A program made the translations under genes and the position numbers. A DNA stretch of 64,000 nt from Megaustenia siamemsis (lineage: Eukaryota > Mollusca > Gastropoda > Stylommatophora > Ariophantidae), in assembly GCA_032433765.1 (NCBI GenBank), contig JAVIAB010000073.1, forward strand, positions 57,322,565 through 57,386,564, written 5' to 3'. The notes under the pieces are model-generated. The model searched no databases, was not told the origin of the DNA, and saw only the letters and a program-made list of their open reading frames with translations. Below, piece after piece: positions 12,501-22,221 of the stretch; within the stretch, counting starts at the first letter, position 1, and each line of letters begins with the position of its first letter.

Positions 12501-15500
12501 CCCCTTGCGTTATGGCACTTTGGAGCTGTCTGATATTTCTTCTCTTCTCTCTCTTATCAAATCCTGCAAGATTGGAACCATTTCTTTGTCTTCCAATGCT
12601 AAGGCCTTAAAGAAAACAAAGAAAACCACACACAATTTGCAAAAACTACACATATTATGAATGAATTATCAAATATTGTAATTAACAATTTAATTCTAAG
12701 CCATTTCTTTTCACAGACTTTGGTTGTTTCTCTTTTTAATTACTGCATCAACATACATAAATATAAAAACTGCAATGCACTGAATTCTGCAAATGTATGT
12801 GCCTTTATTTTGCTGCAGTTTTAGATGATTAAGTACTTAGTCATCCCATAAAACTACACCAAAAGATGTTTTGCAATTGCCAGCTTCACTACAAGAGGGT
12901 GTTGCAACGTAAAAAGAAACGTTAAAACAAATGAACTGAACATCAACTTTTGCCACAGGATGAATTTGGAGCTATCAAGATTTATGTTGAAAGCTGTCAG
13001 TAAGCCATTGGAACAAAGAAGGGTGTTTTAACTGCAAAGAAATTAAACCAGACAATGTTCCTGAGATTTAAGAAACATGATAGAGGTGGAAAGATTAAAG
13101 CAGATAATAAGGTAAACAAACTATAAGATAAATACACTTAGATTATGATAAAGAAGATGGTATGCATAAATATTTTTTTTTATTATATTATATTCTGTTC
13201 ATTTAGTTATCACAAATCTTAACTACAACATTTCTTTCATCAAGATGAGACAACTAAGAAGGTGGTTCAGGAGTGTGTTTAGTGAGCAAGGTACATGAAC
13301 TATTAATATGTATATTTAACATCATTTGTTGGAGATGACTGAGTACCTATAGTTCTGTCTCATGTGCCAAAAGACTAATTATTTTAGTCATCAATCAGTA
13401 TTTTTGCTAATTTTGTATGTCATTTTTGAGTTATGTCTGCAAAATCAGTTGAAATGTTGCACCTAAATGCAAATATATTTCAAATGAAATTGGCTACATT
13501 TTATTATGATTTCTGGGGCTTCAATTTTTTTTTTTTCTGTCATCTTATATAATACCAACAATCTCATCTATAGTCCAGAAAGGAAGGTGAGTACATGTCA
13601 GTCGTGTGCTGAGAAAAATTAACAAGAGCATCACAAAGCAAGCCTTTAAATTTGAAGCAATATATGGCCTTTGGCATTTTGACAGATGGTTGGTAGCAAG
13701 CAATCATGATAAGTCCGTAGTTTGGTAAAGCATTAGTGTCTCATACTGGGTGCTGCTTAACTGAACATCTTTTCTCGTGGCTGAATTTGCCAATCTTCAA
13801 TTATTATTCCTCTCCAATAATGAATCAACCTAGAGAAACACTAAAAAATAAGAGAGGCAAAGACAACAAGCATCAACTCCCTTACTGAGATTAAGAAGCT
13901 GCCCAGAAAAAGAATTTACGGTTAGTTACAATGTGAGCCTAATAAGACATTTGATAACACTGGAGTGATGATGTTATCTTTTTTAATGCCCCATTTCTGC
14001 TCCATACAAAAGATTATATATTTCATATTCTAATCAAGTTTTAATAGTTTAATACCAAAAAGGAAAATATTTTAAATGTTAGCAAACAAAAATGACAATC
14101 ACAGATCTACAGTCTTTCATTAGTGGATGCTTGCACAGAATAAAAGGAAGGAGACTGACAAAATCACTTACTTAAAATTATGGAAAAATACCAGACAAAT
14201 ATCAGTGGACAAAGATGATGGCGGTGGATAAGATATACATCGAGGATACCAACTGACAATCCTCATTCTGGAATTCCCAGAGGAGGAAATGATGAGGAAG
14301 ACCAAGATAAACTTTGAGAAGATAGATGGGAGCAAAGATGAAGAGAAGGGGAAGACATGGACAAATTTAAAGAGAATGGCAAGAAACAGAATTACTTGAA
14401 AAGTGTTTATTGAAAACCTATGCTCCATAAGGAGTTAAAAGGGAGAAGAAGAAACAAAGCATGACAACAGAAAACCAATTCATTCTTAATATAGTAAGTA
14501 AACAATTTAATGAGTTTCAACTATATTTTCTTTGTCATTATTTATTATTTAAGTAATAGTAATTCTCCTTCACCTGTGAAAACAAACCCAGAAAGAACAT
14601 AAATAAAATACACATCCTAGTAATCCATTTCCTGTGTGTTACCGGGGCCTCATTATGAGGGAAGTAAAGAATAGTGACACTGTGACCTTCCAGGCATGTC
14701 GTAAGAGGCGACTAAGGAGGTTGATTGATTGCTCGACAAGCTGTCATTGTAAAAAGTATTGTTATGGAAACAGCGCCATAGACTTTAGAAGCAGTGATCT
14801 CTGCAATGTGTGCCATTTTGGCCTGCAAGGTTTCTGTTTTTGAGATTGTGGTTCTGCCCTATGTGCCGTCTTCGGCTCGAAAGGACGATAGATAGAGTAA
14901 TCCATTAAAAGATATATAACTTTATAAAAAATAATAATGTAAAGAGCAACATCTTAACATTCCTTAAGCAATCTATTATACCATACAATCTTGATTATTT
15001 CTTTTTTAAACATATCTACTTACTGTCCTTCACATAGAGCAGAAAGTAAACACACTCTAGGGCTGATAATCTTTGCTATTAAGTATCAGACTTTGCACAG
15101 GACCTGCATTGTATTTTGCCACGTGTTCCTGTTCTTTACAAACCTCTCCACTTCGGCAAGGGAGCTGATACCCACTGTTGTTGCTCCTCACCTCAGTGTT
15201 CTCCTTAGTATTTCTCTAGGTCAGCCTCTTTTTGTTTTGCCCTCTATTTCCAATTTGAGGGCTTGATTTGAGACTCTTTTGTTTCTTCTCATCACATAGC
15301 CACCATTTACCCATCTTCTTTTCTTGATACTAGATTATATTATTGCATGGCCATTTCTCTTATTTATGCACTAGTCTTGAATTCATTCCATGATATACTA
15401 AGTATTTTCTTAGGGCATTTGTTTTCAAATGCATCTAATTTATTTTATATTTCTTTAGTTGTTTTCCAGCACTTATATGCATTACAGCATTTCCACAGGG

Positions 15501-17201
15501 TGGATAATACATTTTATTTTAAAATCCTGAGCTTGGTTTTTGTGCTTGGTAATTTTTATATTTCCACATTTCATCATGGTTTCTGAAAGTTATTGCTAAC
15601 TTTGCTATTTTTATTACAATTTCTAATCACTTAAACAGACAGCTGCCTTCATAAGAGAGTCCGGAGTCCTAGTCTGAATGAGCCATGATCGCAGAAGAAG
15701 AATTACAACTTCTCTCTTTGAATCATTGATATATATGCAACTTCCAAGATATGCTAGGAGATTTAGTTCTTCCACTGCTTTCACTTCTAAGTATATTTTT
15801 TAATCTGAGTGAATTTAATTTTTTATTACTTTTGTATTTTTCTTGATTTATTTCAAGCCCTATTTTCCTAGCCACTGATGACAGGAAACACACAACTTTC
15901 GATCTTGACAGTTCTTTATCATTTCTGTTGTTGACCTTCTGCCAAGCCATTTCTTAAGCTGTCTAGTATTTTCTCTCTTTCGCTCTATCTCTTCATCCCT
16001 CAATTTTTTCCAGTTGTTACAATATTCAGTATCATAAGTTACTAGTAGACTGCTACATAGTGTTTCTGTGTCTGTTACTGTTTATGATTATTTTATTTAT
16101 ATTGAGTAAAGCCTTTGATATGACCAGTTAATTATATTGTTATATGTTATTTTTGGCAAATGAAACAAAATATGACAAATTATTATTATTATGTGTGTGT
16201 GTGTGTATACACTGTATATTATAATTAAGAATTGTACATAATTTAAATGCTCAATCTAATTATCTGTCTAGTCTAATGTAACTTTAAAAAAAAAAACTAT
16301 TATGTTTTATCAGTAATCAGAGTATGAGTTAAAATTTAACTTAAATTATATGAGTAAAACACATTAACTGTGATTTACTTACATACAATAAACAATAACA
16401 GAATAACATGTACATAGTACATGTGACTTTGAGACTTGACGCTGGTACTGTAGTCATAGTGTATCAGAAAGTAAGGTATTCCTTAAAACTGACTGAGTGA
16501 TTGCATACTGTTAAATAAAGTCATTGTCTACTGTACCGGTACCGGTAACTGTACTGAAGTGTACACTGTACTGACTGTGCTAGTGATAGTCACAGTGACA
16601 GTGACAGAGTCACGTAGTGCCAGTGATTAAATAAAGACCCGTTTTAAAGTGATTAAAGTGGTATTGAAGTTGAAGTTGCACGGGCAATCACAAAAAACTT
16701 TTTGAAAAAGTTGTTGAAACAGTATGAGTACAACACATGAGACATAGACATACTTCATTCATACTATTTACTATACAATATAATGTAATACAATACAAAA
16801 ACATGTAATCTGAAGTCTCAAGTCTCAGAGTGACAATCACAACAGAGTCTGAGACTCTGACTCTGGGAGAGATGCTAAACTTAAATCAGAGTGGTCATGC
16901 TCACATGCTGGCAGTTGAGTTAGCACAACTATTCTGCTGGGATTGAAGCAGTTACATTGCAGTTCAGTGAGTGAGTGAGTTCAGTTCTTCAGAGGTTCCC
17001 AACAACCAACCCCCACCGGCCAAACTTTCCGAAATTGAGTGCGTAATATATAAATAATATATTAAAGAAATGTTACTACTACTATTGTTAAAAGTTGTTA
17101 TTTGTTAAGTCTTCATTTGTTAACAAAATATCTTAGTCTAACTTATTATTACCATTGTAAACGAATATTAAACACGGGGACAATTCGTTACCTTCTGCCA
17201 T
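6424..17201 (-). CDS. ankyrin-repeat protein gene, 5' exons (3' end not in window)
   Basis: Six exons join in frame: 17201-17192, 12605-12373, 11946-11764, 9150-8937, 8288-8142 and 6537-6424. The predicted start MAEG joins LSIGRQRNGSN, a basic segment (KREKRR), then about eight ankyrin repeats with GADVNSQNASGNTPL-type signatures (GANVN, GADVN, GADPD, GASVN, GCDVN). Ankyrin repeats form helical stacks that bind proteins, so a scaffold or adaptor role is likely but no specific family was recognised. There is no signal peptide or membrane segment. The last exon seen ends in phase 1 with a good donor (GTAAGT), so the gene continues left; no further ankyrin exon was found at 1-6423. Introns carry LINEs, SINE-C and a long pentamer array. 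Confidence 0.85.
6810..7080 (-). pseudogene. degenerate RTE-B-like C-terminal fragment
   Basis: The minus strand has ELREKNLGIPPAVEYIDKQ and IEWFDHVTRHK, matching the RTE-B block ELRKKL-IEYI-WFGHVTRQK with many changes. This is an old copy in the ankyrin gene intron. Confidence 0.7.
7838..7965 (+). repeat. Repeat D copy
   Basis: Shares AAGATCTTGATCAGTTTTAG and ATGATCAGCTATGAGTTGAT-like blocks with the copy near 6.0 kb. Location: intron of the ankyrin gene. Confidence 0.5.
8142..8288 (-). CDS. ankyrin gene exon 5
   Basis: 49 codons in phase 1 to phase 1, acceptor TGCTGCAG, donor GTAGGT. Contains GASVNKQSQQGRSAVYEAA and GCTPLI, which continues into exon 6 as EAISQNHTEV. Confidence 0.9.
8290..8936. 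other. ankyrin gene intron, no feature seen
   Basis: AT-rich intron sequence between exons 5 and 4, with no recognisable repeat protein or tRNA-like motif. Confidence 0.4.
8937..9150 (-). CDS. ankyrin gene exon 4
   Basis: The 214-nt exon has acceptor TTAG and donor GTATTA, phase 0 in and phase 1 out. It holds repeats with GQTPLYCVSRSGNAAMVHQL and KTPLMAAVEAGHAEVVRGLL. Confidence 0.9.
9692..10445. repeat. pentanucleotide satellite with changing unit
   Basis: A 750-bp array with 5-bp period. It starts as TAGTA units, becomes GGACA, then AGACA, then about 125 ATAAT/TATAA units, and ends with GTAAT units. A few phase slips (AATAATAT, ATATAT) interrupt it. Because 5 and 3 share no factor, the reverse strand reads as a long spurious ORF of I, L and Y residues. 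Confidence 0.97.
10761..10982. repeat. 111-bp tandem duplication
   Basis: Two adjacent 111-bp copies start with GGGGACTAC at 10761 and 10872. They are near identical (CAGCTACC versus CAACTACC near the start). 111 is a multiple of three, so the minus-strand frame stays open through both, but no known protein family was recognised. Confidence 0.9.
11570..11702 (+). repeat. Repeat D copy
   Basis: Carries GTAGGATCTTCATCAACTAT and GACTACTTTCAGTCC, matching copies near 6.0 and 7.9 kb. It ends about 60 bp before exon 3 of the ankyrin gene. Confidence 0.5.
11764..11946 (-). CDS. ankyrin gene exon 3
   Basis: 61 codons, phase 0 at both ends, acceptor CCCAG, donor GTAAGG. Two ankyrin repeats are visible (GNSLLNMACWRGFGEVAVLL and GNTPLNASAYKGFLDIAK). 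Confidence 0.9.
12373..12605 (-). CDS. ankyrin gene exon 2
   Basis: The 233-nt exon is preceded by TTTCTTTAAG and followed by GTATCT. It encodes the basic N-terminal segment and the first ankyrin repeat (NGQTSLQLAVCQGSPEICS). Enters in phase 1 and leaves in phase 0. Confidence 0.85.
12610..14149. other. ankyrin gene intron 1, unassigned part
   Basis: No repeat family or exon was recognised in this AT-rich stretch. Confidence 0.35.
14150..14470 (+). repeat. LINE 3'-end-like repeat (family H)
   Basis: Contains AACACTTTTCAA and CATGTCTTCCCC-like blocks (read on the minus strand) that recur at 59.15-59.45 kb. Plus-strand frames show degenerate C-terminal LINE-like sequence with many stops. Assignment to a LINE is an inference. 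Confidence 0.4.
14630..14895 (+). mobile_element. SINE-C copy 1 with target-site duplication
   Basis: A 266-bp element starting TCCTGTGTGTTACCGGGG and ending CGGCTCGAAAGGACGATAGA. It is flanked by exact AGTAATCCATT repeats at 14619-14629 and 14896-14906. A second copy is at 28440-28699. Its 3' end matches the RTE-A LINE 3' end. No tRNA-like A and B boxes were obvious. Confidence 0.88.
15100..15960 (-). pseudogene. diverged RTE-A-like LINE fragment
   Basis: The region follows RTE-A in order (basic GRPR-like block, two-helix region, then ARKIGLEINQEK near 15.86 kb) but with many substitutions and gaps. It is an older relative or subfamily. Confidence 0.65.
15961..17191. other. ankyrin gene intron 1, proximal part
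   Basis: Contains a short GT run at about 16194-16207 and clustered GTGACAGT/CAGTGACAG words at 16.58-16.63 kb. No exon or promoter element can be supported. Confidence 0.35.
17192..17201 (-). CDS. ankyrin gene exon 1 (coding part, 10 nt)
   Basis: ATG GCA GAA G followed by the donor GTAACG. The leftover G completes a Gly codon with the GC that opens the next exon. The choice rests on phase and start-codon context only; an upstream coding exon is possible. Confidence 0.6.
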
Positions 17202-17523
17202 ATTTCTAAAGCAGTGCCAGTGAGTGAGTGTGTGGTGGGGCTGGTGCTGCAGCGTTTGTTTCACTGGGACCTGGGTAACTAAAATCAGAAAATATTTCAA
17301 ATAATCAACAGTTCGCATCTTTACTACTTTTGCTACATTTTAATTATGTCTTATAATACGATGAATATGAGTTGAGTAAGAGTGTTCTTGCTTACTATCT
17401 TACACGATTGGTGGAGAATAAACATATATTTTGAAATATAATATACGTGTGTTATATTATTTATGAATAGCTTGTATTGTAAAAAAAAAAATAAACATGA
17501 ACAAAAATTCCAATATTTAATAC

Positions 17524-17589
17524 GACCCATGTCGTATACCTGATCTAACTTCGAAGTGTTCTGTGTAACCTGTTGCTGTTGATGGAGAG
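17524..17589 (-). mobile_element. RTE-B fragment, left of nested insertion
   Basis: Matches the RTE-B reverse-transcriptase block (TACCTGATCTAACTTCGAAG) and stops at an ACTTTTAATTAT duplication. The same copy resumes at 17988. Confidence 0.75.
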
Positions 17590-17601
17590 ACTTTTAATTA
17601 T

Positions 17602-17975
17602 AATAATTCCAAAATACGTAAGCTCACTTTGTCTATGTCCCTGGACATGCGGGAACGGGCAAAATGAAAAAGCGGACAGGTTGGCTAGCTGCGCTGTCGT
17701 TGAGGACGGGCAACCAATGGATCGGGCGGACATCATCAATGCCCTCCGAGATGTGGGAAGAGCACGGGCCTTCGACAAACACAGATCCACGTCACTTCTT
17801 CGGATGATGGAAATGGGAGTTAAGATGAGCACAGCCAGAAATGAGAAACTTAGTGGCCGTGTAAGAAGACTTATCAACCAACATAGAACTGGAGTCAAAC
17901 GCTGCTGAGGAGGGGATCTGAGCACCTATGGACATGTTCGAAGTGCAATGATGATGACCTGCAAATAACTCAATA
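17602..17975 (+). mobile_element. 5'-truncated RNase H-bearing retroelement with 12-bp TSD
   Basis: A 374-bp insertion in RTE-B flanked by exact ACTTTTAATTAT copies (17590-17601 and 17976-17987). The plus frame reads NGQNEKADRLASCAV, then MDRADIINALRDVGRARAF and RRLINQHRTG. This resembles the end of an RNase H domain and the following region of non-LTR elements. No start or upstream domains remain. It ends near an ATGATGATG run, as many LINE tails do. Confidence 0.75.
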
Positions 17976-18635
17976 ACTTTTAATTATGTTTGTTAGATAG
18001 TTGTTCTGTTACTCGGTCGAATGCTTCCCCCTGGTCAATGAAAGCTATGTACACATTTTGATTGCGTTCTGTCGTCTTTTCTGCTAGCTGTCTAAATGTG
18101 AATAGCGTGTTAGTACATCCTCTGTTTTTTTTTCCCCCTTTTTTTCGGAACCCCATTTGAGAATGGCTTAACTGTAGTTTTATTTTTGGTCTTAGCTTAT
18201 TTTGCATAATTTTGTGCGTATAACTTTCCTACATTGCTGAGATGAGATATAACGCTATTTTGAATGCAGTATCTTTTACTTTCTTGGTGCATATTTGATT
18301 ACTTCTTCTATTTCTTCTGTCATGATGTTGAGTTCAGTGTTTGTGCTTTCTAACGTATTTGTTTGTTATGTTATTGGTAGTTGGTGCAATGTTTAATAGT
18401 TCTTCAATCTTTCCATCTCTGTTGCATATGTTGGTTATTTGATATTGGCTGTCCGTCTTTGTCATTTATGAGCTCAGTAGGATCGAAGTTTTATTTTCTC
18501 GCTCTTGTGGCTTTCACTACTTTATAGAAATATCCTGTGGCTGTCTTGATGTCCCTGCTCATATTTTGTCCGAATTCTGTCAGTTTGTTTTGCTTAGCTT
18601 CTTTAATCAAAATTTTAACTTTTTTCCAAACTGAT

Positions 18636-18889
18636 CGTTCGTTCGTTCGCTTTCGTCAGCTTTGACCTCTGACGAAGTCCCACCCACTCAATTTTGTGGG
18701 ACTGAATTTTGCGTGTAAAGTCTGTTTTATCCATACAGGATGCCCCTCGCCATGCAGGCAGATTTACTCCGACTTCAGAGGTACTAATTTTTAGGGAATT
18801 AGTAAAACCCAGGTGTCCTCGCCAGGGTACGAACCCCGGCTGTTGCCGTGGTAAGCCAACCGCCTATCGATTGCGCTAACCGGACACCC
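18636..18889 (-). mobile_element. SINE-B, head type 1, in RTE-B
   Basis: A 254-bp tRNA-headed SINE. On the minus strand the head reads GTTAGCGCAATCGATAGGCG (box A-like) and GGGGTTCGTACCC (box B). The body ends GACTTCGTCAGAGGTCAAAG and a CGAACGAACG tail. Exact TTCCAAACTGAT duplications lie at 18624-18635 and 18890-18901. Confidence 0.9.
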
Positions 18890-19257
18890 TTCCAAACTGA
18901 TGAATATTGTTCATATTCTTCTTGGTTCTTATTCTCTCTCCAATTTTGTAACAGCTTCTTCTTTTCTTTAATTGCTTCTCTGATTGCTTCGTTCCACCAC
19001 GGGGTGCCCTTTTTCCATTCTTTTGTCCTTAGTTTCGTTCCACGTATTGTTTTTGAGATGTTGATTACTGTGCTTACTTCATTAGGGAGTTTCTTGAATT
19101 CCTCTGTTAGTTTTTCTACTAGGATTTTCCTTGATCTTTTAATTGTTTTATTTTTCATGTTTGTTCTTTTTGTTTCTTTTGCTTGTGTATCTTCTCTTTG
19201 TTTTTGGCTGTCTGAATATTATCATAATCATTTTATGGTCCATGTCTCGTCTGTGAT

Positions 19258-19576
19258 TTTTTTTTCCGTTCGCCAGCTTTTACCTCTGACGAAGTGCCTG
19301 GAGACTAGGAACTGAATATTGCGTGTCAATCCATTTTTCCCTGGCAGCCGTGTGCAGGGTCCCTCGCCGCACAGGCAGATAACTTCGACCTCGGAGGTAC
19401 TCATATTTTTTCCGTCGATGAGTAGTTGACGTTTCAAGCAGGGTCTCGCTGCTGAGACCAGGGGTGGTTGTCGACGGGAGAAATCATAAATAAAAATTCC
19501 AACCGGTGTAGCCGGGATTTGAACCCACAACCTCTTTCTCAAGGTCGGCGTCTTGCCTCGAGACCAACCAGTCTCC
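19258..19576 (-). mobile_element. SINE-B, head type 2, in RTE-B
   Basis: A 319-bp SINE with a different tRNA-like head (GACTGGTTGGTCTCGAGGCA and GGGTTCAAATCCC) but the same body and tail as the copy at 18.6 kb. Flanked by CGTCTGTGAT and CGTCTATGAT, a one-mismatch duplication. Confidence 0.88.
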
Positions 19577-19690
19577 CGTCTATGATATAAGGGATGTCTG
19601 CTGTCGGTTACTCTTTTCTTGTTCTGTTTTCTTGTTAGTATACACATCTATCTGGATACTGCATGTTGTAATAATGTTTATGTGGATAAT

Positions 19691-20400
19691 GTCGATGTGT
19701 GTGTATAAAGTGGGAAGACACAACATGCAGAAGGCAGATAGATTTTATACTAACAAGAAATCAGAACAAGCAGATAGCTAGCGACATGGCTGCACAGAAT
19801 ATTCAATGTAACATGACACCAACAAAAAGTCTCAGAAGACTGGCAACAGACAATCATCGTACCAATATGGAAAAAATAAAGACAGCAAGAGAGGCTGCAA
19901 TCAATACAGCGGTATATCGCTTCTCAGCCATGTAGGAAAGTTAAACGCACACAATTGTGCAAAAAAAGTTGAGACCAAAAATAGAACTACAATTAAGTGA
20001 TTCTCAAATGGAGTTAAAAAAAACACACACAGGATGTACTGACACTCTAGTCACATTAAGAAAGCTAGCAGAAAAGACGACAACAGAACGCAATTAAAAT
20101 GTGTACACAGCTTTCATTGACCAGGAAAAGAGTTCGACAGAGTAAATATAGAACAATTGTGGGAGATACTAACAACATACGGAGTAAGCCAACATCTAAC
20201 AATTTCTACATCAAGAGCAGCTGCACAGTCAGAACAGCAGCAGATTACACAGAACACTTCGAAGTTCGATCAGGTGTAAGACAGTGGTGCGTACTATCTC
20301 CCCATACTGTTTATTACATACATGGACTATATATGCAAGCTAGCCAACCCATCAGAGATAGAGGACATCAAGGAGTTTCTATTTGCAGAAGATTAGGCAC
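19691..20400 (+). mobile_element. RTE-B LINE, plus-strand copy head to head with previous
   Basis: The plus frame has KWEDTTCRRQIDFILTRNQN (end of the endonuclease) followed by a degenerate reverse transcriptase with EVRSGVRQWCVLSP. Internal parts are deleted. It mirrors the minus copy ending at 19690 through an inverted repeat centred at about 19680. Confidence 0.75.
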
Positions 20401-20404
20401 TCAT

Positions 20405-20905
20405 CATCATGTGCCATACCGGTTGGCGTAGGCGATCATGTCCTTCCACCATTTTCTATCTACAGTGCATCCTACCAGTTCTGTTGTTGACTGTTTTCCA
20501 TGCCATGACACCAAGCTATACAGTATTTTCTCTCTTTGTCGTCCGTGATCTCTCTTTCCCTGTATTTTGCTAGTTGTAACCAAGTATTCCAACTTTCCTC
20601 TTCTCATGATGTGACCAAAAAATGTTGATTGTTTCTTTCTGATGTTTTTTAGGAGCTCCCTTTTTGTGTTGGCCTCATTGAGAACTTCCTCATTGGTCTT
20701 TTTTAGCTGTCCATGGAACTTTCAACATTCTTCTGAGAAATCCCATCTCTTTGGCCTCTAATAGTCTTTTCATATGTTTGTCTACTGTCCATGATTCGCT
20801 TCCATAGGTCAGAATTGGTTCTATATAGCACCGATGAACTCTCTTTCTCATTTATGTTGACATAGATTTGTTGCATAATATATTTTTCATTTTCTGAAAG
20901 GCTAT
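20405..20905 (-). mobile_element. RTE-E LINE C-terminal fragment
   Basis: Minus-strand frames read MRRGKLEYLVTTSKIQGKRD and WKDMIAYANRYGT, the end of the RTE-E protein (compare MRREHLEYIVTTGKIEGRRD at 45.6 kb). Frameshifts are present upstream. Confidence 0.75.
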
Positions 20906-20913
20906 TTTGGGGA

Positions 20914-20990
20914 GCCGCGATAGCTCAGTGGTTAGTGAACTGGACTGGAGTAGAGTTCGATCATAGCCGACGGTTTCCGGGTTCATCATC
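20914..20990 (+). repeat. SINE-A tRNA-like head fragment
   Basis: GGAGCCGCGATAGCTCAGTG followed by TTAGTGAACTGGACT and GTTCGATCATAGC matches the SINE-A head. Only the head is present. It is a SINE remnant rather than a functional tRNA. Confidence 0.8.
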
Positions 20991-22078
20991 ATCGAGTGCC
21001 AATGAAAAGTTGATGTTTTTAGTTCATTTGGTATGTATCCTGTGTGGTATATGTCGTTGCATATGTCTGTAATCACTTCAATGCCAAAATCTTCAAGTGC
21101 CTGTATCATCTCTATCTGTATGCTGTCAGGTCCTGCTGCTTTTCCCTTTTTCATTGTTTTCATAGCTTTTTCCACCTCAGATTTTAGGATTTTATAGCCT
21201 GATGTACATTTTATAACTGGTTTCTTGTCCCTTTGATCATGAAATAGTTCTGTTATATATTCCTGCCATCTATCTACAGTATAATATCTTTATTGTCTGT
21301 TAGCATTTTTCCTTTTTTGTCTGCAATGCACCCACCTTATGTGGCTTTTTTTTATTTTTTTTAGTCATTTTCTTTATTTCTGTGCGCATTCCTCTTAAGT
21401 CTTATTTGCTTTCCATAGTTTCTATATCTATACATTTTTTGCTGAGCCAGTCTTCTTTTGTCTTTTTGCACATTTTGCGTATTTCATTATCTATTTTATT
21501 ATATTGGGCAGTGTTTTTAGCTTGTCTCCTTTCTTCCATTTTTTCTAAGATAGTGTTAGTTCTCCATTTTTGTTTTTTGTTCTGTTCTCTTTTGGGTAAG
21601 GTGTCGCAGGTTTCTTGTATGCTTTTCTTTATGTATTGCCATTTGGTTGTTACTTTTTCATCAGGATTTTCTCTTCTGTTCTGTTCAATTCCTTCTTCTA
21701 GCAGCTTCGGGTATGTGTTCTTTACATGTACTGTATAAGTATCCTTAATATGTTTTTGATTTAAAGCTGTTATATCTAGTGGATTTGTTGATGAATTAGA
21801 CTTTTGCTTGTTTCTCTTTAGTTTGATTTTCATTTTAATCATTACATGATTGTGATCCGAATTAATATCTGCCCCTGGGTAGGTTTTGGCTTTCTTTACG
21901 CTTTTACGGAACCTTTCTTTTATCATTATGTAAAAGAAAAAAAAAAAAAAAAGTAAAGTACCCCGTCACGCCAAGTGGCGTATAGGGAATATGGTGTTAG
22001 TGACCATAAATTTTACAGACCTTCAGCACATGATTTTTGGGGTAATGTGGCCTTTATCATTATGTAATCTATTTGAAT
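20991..22078 (-). mobile_element. RTE-F LINE fragment (endonuclease end to RT start)
   Basis: Minus frames include KTYPGADINSDHN (endonuclease end) and KGKAAGPDSIQIEMIQALED with DIYHTGYIPNELKTSTF (reverse transcriptase start), the same family as 32.8-35.9 kb. SINE-A is inserted at 21934-22052. Confidence 0.8.
21934..22052 (-). mobile_element. SINE-A 3' part inserted in RTE-F with 15-bp TSD
   Basis: Flanked by exact TTTATCATTATGTAA at 21919-21933 and 22053-22067. Only the 3' portion is present (TCACGCCAAGTGGCGTATAG, read on plus), so it is a 5'-truncated SINE-A. Confidence 0.88.
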
Positions 22079-22218
22079 TTCCGGGTTCACCCAGCCTTAA
22101 ATGGGTACCGGATTAAAAAAAAAATAATTTTTTATCTGGGGAAGTAAAGCGGCACAAGCGTAATACCGACCGCATTACCCCAAAAATCATGTGCTGAAGG
22201 TTTGTAAAATTTATGTTC
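22079..22218 (+). repeat. SINE-A body fragment, plus strand
   Basis: Starts CCGGGTTCACCC and runs through ATGGGTACCGGAT and CCCCAAAAATCATGTGCTGA, the SINE-A body in the opposite orientation to its neighbour. The head is missing. Confidence 0.75.
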
Positions 22219-22221
22219 ATC

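Larger units (their letters stand above)
17988..19690 (-). mobile_element. RTE-B LINE, reverse transcriptase to endonuclease part
   Basis: Minus-strand frames give VYIAFIDQGEAFDRV and TLFTFRQLAEKT (reverse transcriptase), a linker (KEWKKGTPWWNEAIREAI) and remains of the endonuclease up to about 19690. It is interrupted by two SINE-B insertions (18636-18889 and 19258-19576) and has several frame breaks. Confidence 0.8.

Noticed and set aside
17573..17908. 111-codon ORF as a host gene
   Set aside because: It is RNase H-bearing retroelement sequence bounded by a target duplication inside RTE-B.
20914..20990. tRNA gene
   Set aside because: The tRNA-like boxes belong to SINE-A heads found repeatedly in the window. 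The cloverleaf is not intact.
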